Position numbers and translations under genes: made by a program
Notes under the pieces: generated by a model
Databases searched by the model: none
What the model was told of the DNA's origin: nothing
What the model saw: only the letters and a program-made list of their open reading frames with translations
Assembly: GCA_025963265.1 (NCBI GenBank)
Contig: JAOPUY010000553.1
Coordinates: 1-8,645, forward strand
Source: Frankiales bacterium
GTDB taxonomy: Bacteria; Actinomycetota; Actinomycetes; Mycobacteriales; Jatrophihabitantaceae
DNA: 8,645 bases
Direction of reading: 5' to 3'
Part shown: positions 1 to 6,486 of the stretch, one piece after another
How positions within the stretch are numbered: position 1 is the stretch's first letter
Layout: each line of letters opens with the position of its first letter

Positions 1-653
1 TGCACTGGTAGATGCCCTTGAGCTGCGCGATGGACAAGCCCTTGGTGTCGTGCGAGCCGCTCGAGGTGGTCAGCATGGCGAGCGGGTCGGTGCCGATGCT
101 GACGCTGTCGAACAGCGCGTTGGCGCCGGCGGCCGAGGAACGCCGGGCGAAGTCGACCAAACCGTTGATCGACTTACCGGTGTTGGCGCCGCTGGTCGCC
201 GTGTCGGCCACCAGCAGGTTGAAGCCGGCGCCGGAGCCGTTGGGCCGCAGGATCGGCGACAGGCCGGCCCGCAGGACCACGGTGGGGTTGAGGACGCACG
301 GGTTGTCGGAGTGGTTGGCGTTCTGGTTGCCGGTGCCCTGAGTGGCGCCGGTTCCGGGCACGCAGCTGCCGGTGCCGACACCGGGCGAGCCGTAGGCCAG
401 ACGCGTGTTGGCGTTGGCCGTGGCGTCGATGCTGATGAACCGGTTGAGCGGGTGGCCGGTGTTGAAGCCCGGGTCGCCCAAGGCGTCGCCGTCGGCCACG
501 AAGTCCGCAGCCGCCTGCACGGTGTCGGAACCGACACCCACTACGTCGTTACTCGACGGCGCGTAATCCGCGAACGCCGAGGTAGAGAATAGGCACAGCG
601 AGGCCGCAATCGCGACCATCGCCCCCACCCCTACCGAGAGTCGTTTAACCTGC
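1..653 (-). CDS. secreted PstS-family substrate-binding protein (3' end outside window; ATG at 655-653)
   Basis: Probable extracellular substrate-binding protein of the PstS/type 2 periplasmic-binding-protein superfamily, which would capture phosphate or another oxyanion. The start is the ATG at 655-653; the frame is open to the window edge and gives 218 residues, so the C-terminal part is missing. A signal peptide is clear: basic MQVKR, a hydrophobic stretch at about 7-25, and likely Ala-Phe-Ala cleavage after residue 29. No lipobox Cys is placed for lipidation. Family-like motifs are VGVGSDTVQ (39-47), RPNGSGAGF (137-145, in place of the classical R-x-D-G-S-G-T loop), DFARRSS (168-174), GTDPLAM (188-194) and LSIAQLKGIY (207-216). 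C98 and C120 may form a disulfide. It is transcribed separately from the pst-like operon: a terminator lies upstream and it has its own candidate promoter and PHO box. Family assignment comes from motif recognition; the ligand is not proven. Confidence 0.87.
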
Positions 654-662
654 ATTGTTCAA

Positions 663-669
663 CCTTTCT
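663..669 (-). promoter_or_regulatory. ribosome binding site of the secreted binding protein
   Basis: The minus strand reads AGAAAGG here, 7 nt upstream of the ATG at 655-653. This purine-rich Shine-Dalgarno element, followed at once by a basic then hydrophobic signal peptide, fixes the start codon. Confidence 0.7.
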
Positions 670-710
670 GAGGCCGGTGGTTGTCGAACAAGCAGACCTT
701 CCCGGTTTCA

Positions 711-738
711 CACCTACTGCTGAGGTTGCCAATGTCAA
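711..738 (-). promoter_or_regulatory. candidate sigma70-type promoter of the binding-protein gene
   Basis: On the minus strand a perfect TTGACA -35 hexamer (738-733) is followed after 16 nt by TAGGTG (716-711), a weak -10 match. Transcription would start near 704, giving a leader of about 50 nt. The -35 is convincing. The -10 is poor and would fit a promoter that needs an activator, in keeping with the overlapping PHO-box-like repeats. Confidence 0.5.
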
Positions 739-750
739 CGAGGGATGAAC
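729..750 (-). promoter_or_regulatory. candidate PHO box (two 11-nt direct repeats)
   Basis: The minus strand carries GTTCATCCCTC (750-740) directly followed by GTTGACATTGG (739-729). Streptomyces PhoP binds tandem 11-nt units whose conserved part resembles GTTCACC, and the mycobacterial homologue RegX3 recognises similar sequence. The first unit matches well over its first eight bases; the second keeps the GTTnAC core. The second unit contains the -35 hexamer, a usual position for this activator class. The site lies upstream of a PstS-family gene and next to a pst-like operon, so phosphate control is plausible. The match is by eye from the remembered consensus. Confidence 0.5.
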
Positions 751-786
751 GCGAGCCTACAAATGTTCGATTGAGCTAAAGTCTCG

Positions 787-829
787 AAAAAAGAGCGGCG
801 CCGCCCGGGTGATCGGGCGGCGCCGCTCT
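787..829 (-). terminator. intrinsic terminator of the pst-like operon
   Basis: A perfect 16-bp G+C-rich inverted repeat (792-807 with 814-829) encloses a 6-nt loop. On the minus strand it is followed by a run of T (791-787). It lies about 50 nt past the stop codon of the sortase-like gene (879-881). The plus strand has no T-run after the hairpin, so it works in one direction. It separates the upstream operon from the promoter of the binding-protein gene. Confidence 0.92.
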
Positions 830-878
830 CGGTTCGAATACTCAGCTTTTGCCAGGCTGAGGCGTGCTGAGGCGGGCG
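830..878 (-). other. short 3' untranslated stretch with small repeats
   Basis: Between the sortase-like stop codon and the terminator there is a 6-bp inverted repeat, CTCAGC (841-846) with GCTGAG (856-861), and two copies of GCTGAGGCG-like sequence 10 nt apart (856-864 and 866-874, the second lacking a perfect match at its end). No gene is seen. These are too short to assign a function. Confidence 0.3.
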
Positions 879-1850
879 CTACATCAGGTTGGGAAGCAGC
901 TGAATCCCGGTCTCGGTGACGCCCCACAGCGCAGCCAAGACGACCGGAACGCCGACCAGCCAGGTCTGCCAGCGACCCCACCGTTCCTGGGCCCAGACCG
1001 CGGCCAGGGCGGCCAGCACTAACAGTGGAATCCATAGCACCAAAGGGAAAAGGGCGCTGACGTCGCCGTTCATGGCTTGCTCGGCGTCGGGCACCGAGCT
1101 CAAAAGGCCCGGTGGCGCCTCGGCTGACTTGCCCTGCAGCTTCGCGTCCAGGTACACCGTTCGCTGCGGCGTCCAGCCGTTGGCCAGGTCGGCCCCCTCG
1201 GAGGTCACGAAGGTGATCCGCGATTCGCCGTCCGCCAACAGGGTCGGGAAATGATCGCCGGCGTGCCGCACTTGTTCGACCTTGTAGCTGAAGATGCCCT
1301 GGCCGGTCGTGACGCTGATCAGCTCGCCGGGTCGGGCCGAGGCCAGGTGACCGAAGATCCCGGAGAAAAGCGTCTCCCGGCCGAAGATGAGCGACGTTCC
1401 CGGCTGGCCCGGCAACGGCGTGTCGCGCCGGTGGCCGGCGCCTTTGGCCAGGTCGGCGGACGCGGTGCCCTCGACGATCACCGAGTCCTTGATGTGCAGG
1501 GCCGGGATGCTCAGCAGGGCGACTGGGCTGTCGGGCGCGATCTCGCCGCCCAGCGGCGCGACCTCTTGGGAGAGCTGTTCCCGAAAGGTGGCGTAGAGAT
1601 TGTGCTGGCTGTGTTGGAACTGCAGCGAGCTGAGCACCAGGGCGAAGAAAACGAACCAGGCGGTGGCGACACTGCAGGCCAGCATGGCCCAAATGGCAAT
1701 GAGGTGGCTGACCCGGAGCGGTCGGGTGGCGACTTTCCCGGAGCCGTGGGTCCGGCGTCGGCGTGGCAACCGCAGGCCGGCGGCCCGACCGAGGACGGTT
1801 GGCGAGTCCTGCTCGCGGTGGGCGGGCGGTCGTTCCTGGACCGCGGTCAC
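879..1850 (-). CDS. sortase-fold membrane protein lacking catalytic His and Cys (pseudo-sortase)
   Basis: A 323-residue protein. It has a basic cytoplasmic N-terminus (to about 46), one membrane helix (about 48-73), an extracellular sortase-like domain (about 108-238) and two C-terminal membrane segments (about 265-286 and 295-311). Sortase landmarks are visible: SIPALHIKDSVIVEG (114-128), the GAGHRRDTPLPGQPG block (137-151) that matches the usual G-x-GH-x-x-T-x-LPG-x-PG, and the strand ending in the active-site Arg (R230). The catalytic His in the usual AGHR motif is Arg here (I155-F-G-R158-E), and the catalytic Cys of the TLTTC motif is Ser (T213-F-V-T-S217). The only Cys, C59, is inside the first membrane helix. 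Transpeptidation by the known mechanism is therefore not expected. The GTG start at 1850 overlaps the upstream stop codon (GTGA), so translation is probably coupled. A scaffold or chaperone role for the neighbouring surface proteins is inference. Confidence 0.88.
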   Translation of the reverse strand: MTAVQERPPAHREQDSPTVLGRAAGLRLPRRRRTHGSGKVATRPLRVSHLIAIWAMLACSVATAWFVFFALVLSSLQFQHSQHNLYATFREQLSQEVAPLGGEIAPDSPVALLSIPALHIKDSVIVEGTASADLAKGAGHRRDTPLPGQPGTSLIFGRETLFSGIFGHLASARPGELISVTTGQGIFSYKVEQVRHAGDHFPTLLADGESRITFVTSEGADLANGWTPQRTVYLDAKLQGKSAEAPPGLLSSVPDAEQAMNGDVSALFPLVLWIPLLVLAALAAVWAQERWGRWQTWLVGVPVVLAALWGVTETGIQLLPNLM

Positions 1851-4741
1851 CGTCGCCCCACGCCCACTACCGCCGCCGAGCCGAGACCGGTGAGCAGACC
1901 GAGGGCCAGCAATCCGGGCAGGGCGTAGCCAAGCAGCGGAGACTCGGCGCTCGTTGTCTTTCCGGCCGGGATGGCGTCGATGGTCGAGGTCGGCGGGGCG
2001 GTCGAGCCCGAGCCAGCCTTAGTCGGCGCAGCAGTCGCGCTGGCCGCCGGCGAGCTGGCATCGTCGCCCGGCCCCCCGGCGATCGCGGCCGGATTCGTCG
2101 AGCTGTCGCCTGGGGTCGTGGGGGACCCATCGCCAGCCGCGGTCGGACCACTGGCCGCGTCCGTCGCTGTCGGCGCCGGCGGGTCGCCGGTCAGGGCCGG
2201 CACATGACCCTGCTGCGCGGCGACGGCCAGCGCGGCCGCCTTGGTGTAATTCACCAACTGCGTGAGACCGTTCGCCGCGGTGAGTGGAAGGTAGCCGGCG
2301 GCCAGGTTCCCGTTGGCCAAGCCCGAAACCTGACCGGTGCCCGCGACGAAGTTCAGAAACTGGGCGTACTGGGCGGCGTCGCTGGCCGACAGATATTGGG
2401 TCGCGATATCGGTCGACAGCAGCATCGTGCCCGGGTAGGCCAGGGCGTCGTCCGGGTCGGTCCGAATCTTGTCGTAGGGAAGCGTCCAGGTGCCCAGCTC
2501 GGTATCGGGCGTCAGCAACTGCGCAGCCGCCTTTAGCGAGTCGTCCGTCGGGGCGACGTAGGTGCGGCCCGCGAGATCGCTGAAGGTGGCGTCGGGTCCC
2601 GCCGGTCGCTGGGTCTGCAGGGCGGCTGTGTTGAGCTGATAACGGTCGGCATCGGCGATCGAGGTCACGCCGAGTATGAACCGAATTCCCGGATCTTCGC
2701 GGCCGAGGGCGACGAGTTGCCGGTTGGCCGCGTTATCCAGATCGTTGGCATAGGTGCACACGACCTGAGAGTTGGCAATGCCGTACTGGACGTTGAACGG
2801 GATGATCGACGGATCGGACACCGGCGCGGCGATCAGCGGCAGGATCGGCGCTTGATTGTCAGCCATGCACTCGTTGCTGTTCAGTGAGTCGTAGTAGGTG
2901 TCCAGCTGGGGCCACTGGGACACCGGCAGCGCAATGCCGCGGTAATTCGGGTTGACCACCATCCCCCACGGATCGGGCTTGCCGTCCAACCAGGCTCGGG
3001 CGTCCGGATCGCTGTTGATGTAGGAGGTCAGGGCAGTCATCACGTCGGAGTCGCCGGACATGGCGTACAGGGTGGCGCTGGACTCGAGCTGGTTGATGTT
3101 CTGGTTGGTCATTCCGGGGTTCAGCGCGAGAAACTCCGGGTCCACCGCAAGGTCCAGCGGGTTGTTAGCCAGCGCCGCGTAGGGCTGAGTCGTCACCTTG
3201 TTCGTGGTGACGGAGTAGGTTTTCCACCCGGATTTCACGTCGGGATAGGCCGGGTAGGACATGGTCAGCAGCTTGGCCAGCAGGCGCGCGTTCAACTTCA
3301 ACGAGGTGTACTCGTTGCCCTTGGCGTCGTCCATCACGTAGGAGATGGCGAAGCCGCTGACCGCAGTGGGCGCTTGCACAATCGGATTGGTGAACGGCGT
3401 GGCGGGCGGCTCGCCTTGGAACACCGCCTCGGGGCCGGTGTACTGCCACACCTCCTTCTTCGGGTTGGTCGACACGTTGGTGAGACCGGCCTGGAGCAGG
3501 TTCTTGGCCGCGACCTCGCTCTGCTGGACGTGCGCGATCGGGAACAGCTTCGGATTCAAACAGAAGGCGGGCGCCCATTGTTGCGTCGCCTCGAGCAGCG
3601 ACTCCGATCCGAAGAAGCTCAGCGCTTTGGCCTTGGAGACCACGCCGCACACACTCGCGGACTGAGCGAACGTCAGCGGGATGGCAATCCGGTTGCGCCA
3701 GTTGGAGGCACTCCACCACAACTGACCGGTGACCGAGAGCTGGGCGGTGGTGCCAGCTGAGCCCTGGGTGCCCGGGACGCCCGCCGGGTAAGCCCCGGTC
3801 TGGCTGCACTTGCTGAAGGTCTTGGTTTGATCGGTCGGCACGTCAGCCGGCGGCAGCGCGGCGCCGGGCGTCACCTCGGCTGTCCCTTGGGCATCGCAAC
3901 TGATCCCCATGATCGGGATGGCGACGAGCGCGCAGGGCACCGTGTCCGAACAGCCGAGGGAGGCGTTGGTGTCAGCCGTGTTGACCACAAACTTGGTCGA
4001 GCCGTTGCCGGCCAGATCGGTGGTGGCAAAGGTGGTGTTCGGCGGGGCGAGCGAGTTTTCCACGGTGGACTGCTCCGGGGCCAGTCCGGCGCAGCCATTC
4101 TGGCCGCCGTAATAGGCGGTCCCGCTGGCGGCGACGAAGGGAACCCAGCGCTCGGCGCCGACGTCCAATTCCTCGCACGTGTCGGGAATCTTCGCTGGGG
4201 CGCCCACGACCAACGCGCGGTCAGCCACGCTGGCGTAGCGATCCACCCGATACGGCGGGAAGGCGCCGAAACTGCGGGGCTGGTAGCGCTCCTCCGGAGT
4301 CTGGGTGAAGCAGGTCTCCGGGCTGATCTGCTGCGCCGCGGGGGCGGTGGTCGAGGTGCTGCCTCGGCATTCCATCAACACCATCGGGTATTCCTGGTTC
4401 GCCGCATACTGCGAGGTGTCATCGAAGATCACGCCGCCGGTTGGGTGGGCGCCCGACCAGGACACCTCGATCGCCTGGCGATCCCGAAGGCTCTGGGTGG
4501 AACTCACGTTCACCGTCACCTGTCGGGAGTCGACCACGTCGTCCTGGCCGTCGACCAAGTTAGCGCGGGTGACGGTCTTGGTTTGGCTGGCGCTGACCAC
4601 GGCGGCGGCGGTGGCGGTGGCCGGACCCGAGTTCGAGGCCCACAGCGCGCCGGCGGTGGCGAACAAGCCGAGCGTGGTCGCGGCCAGGGCGAGGCTGAGG
4701 GCGCGGCGACCCCGGCTGATGGGTTTGGCGTGGCGGGTCAT
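1847..4741 (-). CDS. large secreted, C-terminally membrane-anchored protein of unknown function, possible degenerate binding-protein domain
   Basis: A 964-residue type I membrane protein. It has an N-terminal signal sequence (basic to R13, hydrophobic about 14-35), a long extracellular part, a Thr/Pro/Ser/Ala/Gly-rich linker (about 848-932), a membrane helix (about 934-958) and the short basic tail GRR. The N-terminal third (about 54-400) holds ten of the twelve extracellular Cys (125, 144, 189, 217, 264, 270, 282, 312, 365, 394); the others are 625 and 662. The even number suggests disulfides. Residues 70-100 (VDSRQVTVNVS, IEVSWSGAHP) look like a beta-sandwich. The part from about 460 (VSGFAISYV, LKLNARLLAKLLT) to 830 (AAGYLPLTAANGL) vaguely recalls PstS-like binding proteins, but I see no full ligand motif. 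There is no LPXTG. The ATG at 4741 overlaps the pstS-like stop (ATGA) and has GGAG 6 nt upstream (4751-4748). The frame is open further upstream, but that part lies inside the preceding gene. The CDS is certain; the function is unknown. Confidence 0.9.
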   Translation of the reverse strand: MTRHAKPISRGRRALSLALAATTLGLFATAGALWASNSGPATATAAAVVSASQTKTVTRANLVDGQDDVVDSRQVTVNVSSTQSLRDRQAIEVSWSGAHPTGGVIFDDTSQYAANQEYPMVLMECRGSTSTTAPAAQQISPETCFTQTPEERYQPRSFGAFPPYRVDRYASVADRALVVGAPAKIPDTCEELDVGAERWVPFVAASGTAYYGGQNGCAGLAPEQSTVENSLAPPNTTFATTDLAGNGSTKFVVNTADTNASLGCSDTVPCALVAIPIMGISCDAQGTAEVTPGAALPPADVPTDQTKTFSKCSQTGAYPAGVPGTQGSAGTTAQLSVTGQLWWSASNWRNRIAIPLTFAQSASVCGVVSKAKALSFFGSESLLEATQQWAPAFCLNPKLFPIAHVQQSEVAAKNLLQAGLTNVSTNPKKEVWQYTGPEAVFQGEPPATPFTNPIVQAPTAVSGFAISYVMDDAKGNEYTSLKLNARLLAKLLTMSYPAYPDVKSGWKTYSVTTNKVTTQPYAALANNPLDLAVDPEFLALNPGMTNQNINQLESSATLYAMSGDSDVMTALTSYINSDPDARAWLDGKPDPWGMVVNPNYRGIALPVSQWPQLDTYYDSLNSNECMADNQAPILPLIAAPVSDPSIIPFNVQYGIANSQVVCTYANDLDNAANRQLVALGREDPGIRFILGVTSIADADRYQLNTAALQTQRPAGPDATFSDLAGRTYVAPTDDSLKAAAQLLTPDTELGTWTLPYDKIRTDPDDALAYPGTMLLSTDIATQYLSASDAAQYAQFLNFVAGTGQVSGLANGNLAAGYLPLTAANGLTQLVNYTKAAALAVAAQQGHVPALTGDPPAPTATDAASGPTAAGDGSPTTPGDSSTNPAAIAGGPGDDASSPAASATAAPTKAGSGSTAPPTSTIDAIPAGKTTSAESPLLGYALPGLLALGLLTGLGSAAVVGVGRR

Positions 4742-6486
4742 GATCGGCTCCGTCGACGGCGCAGCACGTAGAAGTAGAAAACCGGCGGCAGCACCAGCAC
4801 CGCGAGCATCTCGAGCACTGCTAAGGGCGCGAGCACATTGCTCATGTCCTTCTGCCGGTAGGCCGCGAGTTCGGTGGGCACGCCGGTGACGGGAGCGCCG
4901 CCTGAGCCGCCATTGCTGGCGTCGTTGATCGGTTGTCCATTCGCCGGGTCGATTTTCGGGGCTCCGGTCGCAGTCGGGTTGGCCGCCGTCCCTGGCTTGG
5001 TCTTTCCGGGCGCGCCCCCCGATTGACCTGCCGCGCCGCCGCCGGGTGCGTTCGAGGCATTCGCCGCCGAGGGGTTCGCACCGCCGTTCGGAGTGAGGCC
5101 CTGGGCGTCGGTCGAGGAGTTGCTGGTCGGGCCGACGCCGGTGTAACCGGCGCCGGAGCACGGGCCGGCCCCCGTGTGATCGCAGGCGGGAATGGCCGGG
5201 GCGATTTGCGCCAAGTGATTGGCCGAGAGATTGCCCGGCACGAAGGTGGGGTTATTGCAGCTCGTCACGTCCCGTTTGGTCAGGTCGACCTTCGGATCGG
5301 CGACCTTGAGCTTGGCCGTCTGGTCGAAGCTGGCCTGAACCAAGTTGAGCGGCAGTGAGGAGTAGCCGACCTGGCCGACCAGACCTTGGCCCTGACAGTT
5401 CGAGTAATACAGACAGTGGGCCAGCTTCTGTCGCTTCGCCGTGCTCATCCGGCTGTCGGTGGGCGAGGTCGGAATGATCATGTAGGAGTAGGAGGACAGC
5501 GCGTAGGTGCGAGGGTCGGGGTCGGTGTAGACGTTGGTCAGGTTCTGCAGCAGGTAGTTCGGCGAGGTTTTATCGGTGTTGATCTGGGCTTTCTGCAAGG
5601 CGACGGCGACGTTGTACTGGGTCGGCAGGGTGTAGTTCCCAGCCGCGTTCTCGATCTTGGCCACCGGATAGTTCTTGGCCAACGCATAGGAGTACTCGTC
5701 GTAGCCGATCGAGCCATTGGCCGCGGCCGAGGTGATGTAGTTGATGATCTGGTCCGAGCCGTTCTGAGCGATGCCGACCTTGTGCGGGTAGTACTCGGTC
5801 TCACCCGGCCCGCCGGCGTAGGGACGCCAGATACTCGGGTATTGCTGGTCGAGGTAGAGCGTGAACTGGGCCGTCGAGCCCGAACCCTCCTGGTGGGTGA
5901 TCGGGATGATCGGAATGGACGGAAATTGACGGCCGTTGTTGTCCTTGGTGATCGCCGGGTCGTTCCAGTTGGTGATACCGCCGGTGAAGATCTTGGCCAG
6001 CGTCTCTCCGGACAATCGCAGATTGCGAACGAGCTGGCCGGCGACGGTCAGGTGATAGGGAAACGAGGTGCCGCCCGCGACGATCGGCAGGTAGGCGTAG
6101 GGGCGGCAGTCATTGCCGTTGCCGAGCTTGCAGGGCAGGTCGATCGCCCCGGTGTGCGGATCCGTGCCCTGATAGCCGATGTCGCTGACCGCGAAGTCGT
6201 TGGTCCCGTTGCCGAAGTCCTTACGCCCTTGCGCCGAACCGTTCGAGGTCCACACCACCTGCAAGCCACTGGACGTCACCCCGGCGACCCAGACGTTGAT
6301 GGCGTTCGTCGCCCAGGATGAGCCGTCGCCCGAGATCAACTGGTGGCTGTCGGCGGCGTTGGCGGGCACCGTCCCCGCCGTCGCCAGGAGGGCGACGGCG
6401 ATGGCGGCCACGAGGGTCGGCCACCGACGCTTTTTCATCATTCGGCGACCGAGAAACGCACGGTCTCGTCTTGCAGTGAATTTCAT
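4738..6486 (-). CDS. pstS: PstS-like substrate-binding protein with C-terminal membrane anchor
   Basis: A 582-residue extracellular binding protein for the PstC/PstA permease encoded just upstream. It has a signal sequence (basic 1-22, hydrophobic 24-38, likely cleavage after ANA at 42-44) and a PstS-type domain (about 48-400). The domain contains SGDGSSWATNAI (52-63), a GSAQGRKDF to DFAVSDI segment (83-103), FTGGITNWNDPAI (167-179), HQEGSGSTAQFTLYL (198-212) and GSIGYDEYSYA (258-268). An Asn/Gly/Ala/Pro-rich linker (about 445-540) leads to a membrane helix (551-575) and the basic end RRRRSRS. It has no lipobox, so it is tethered by the helix, unlike the usual lipoprotein PstS of Gram-positives. 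In the ligand loop the classical R-x-D-G-S-G-T reads H-Q-E-G-S-G-S, so the ligand may not be plain phosphate. The ATG overlaps the pstA stop (ATGA). Internal Met16/17 lack a ribosome binding site, so the upstream start is preferred. Confidence 0.9.
   Translation of the reverse strand: MKFTARRDRAFLGRRMMKKRRWPTLVAAIAVALLATAGTVPANAADSHQLISGDGSSWATNAINVWVAGVTSSGLQVVWTSNGSAQGRKDFGNGTNDFAVSDIGYQGTDPHTGAIDLPCKLGNGNDCRPYAYLPIVAGGTSFPYHLTVAGQLVRNLRLSGETLAKIFTGGITNWNDPAITKDNNGRQFPSIPIIPITHQEGSGSTAQFTLYLDQQYPSIWRPYAGGPGETEYYPHKVGIAQNGSDQIINYITSAAANGSIGYDEYSYALAKNYPVAKIENAAGNYTLPTQYNVAVALQKAQINTDKTSPNYLLQNLTNVYTDPDPRTYALSSYSYMIIPTSPTDSRMSTAKRQKLAHCLYYSNCQGQGLVGQVGYSSLPLNLVQASFDQTAKLKVADPKVDLTKRDVTSCNNPTFVPGNLSANHLAQIAPAIPACDHTGAGPCSGAGYTGVGPTSNSSTDAQGLTPNGGANPSAANASNAPGGGAAGQSGGAPGKTKPGTAANPTATGAPKIDPANGQPINDASNGGSGGAPVTGVPTELAAYRQKDMSNVLAPLAVLEMLAVLVLPPVFYFYVLRRRRSRS

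Noticed and set aside
786..829. Hairpin considered as an attachment site or mobile-element end.
   Set aside because: Its position after the stop codon and the T-run on the minus strand explain it fully as an intrinsic terminator; no integrase, transposase or target duplication is seen.
757..1692. 311-codon minus-strand frame overlapping the sortase-like gene.
   Set aside because: It is out of frame with the well-supported sortase-like protein, is Arg-rich, and reads through the terminator hairpin.
1953..2200. Low-complexity Thr/Pro/Ala-rich coding stretch considered as a DNA repeat or wall-sorting region.
   Set aside because: No regular repeat unit and no LPXTG-like motif; it reads as a flexible linker before the membrane helix.
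3827..4771. Long plus-strand frame opposite the giant protein.
   Set aside because: Gly/Arg/His-rich shadow with no domain; the minus-strand frame is intact across the whole region.
4742..5161. Upstream extension of the giant protein's frame into the pstS-like gene.
   Set aside because: The translation there is Arg-rich and low in sense, lies inside the pstS-like coding region, and the ATG at 4741 starts a proper signal peptide with a ribosome binding site.
5386..6321. Long plus-strand frame opposite the pstS-like gene.
   Set aside because: Antisense shadow caused by high GC; Val/Arg/Gly-rich with no recognisable domain, while the minus strand encodes clear PstS motifs.
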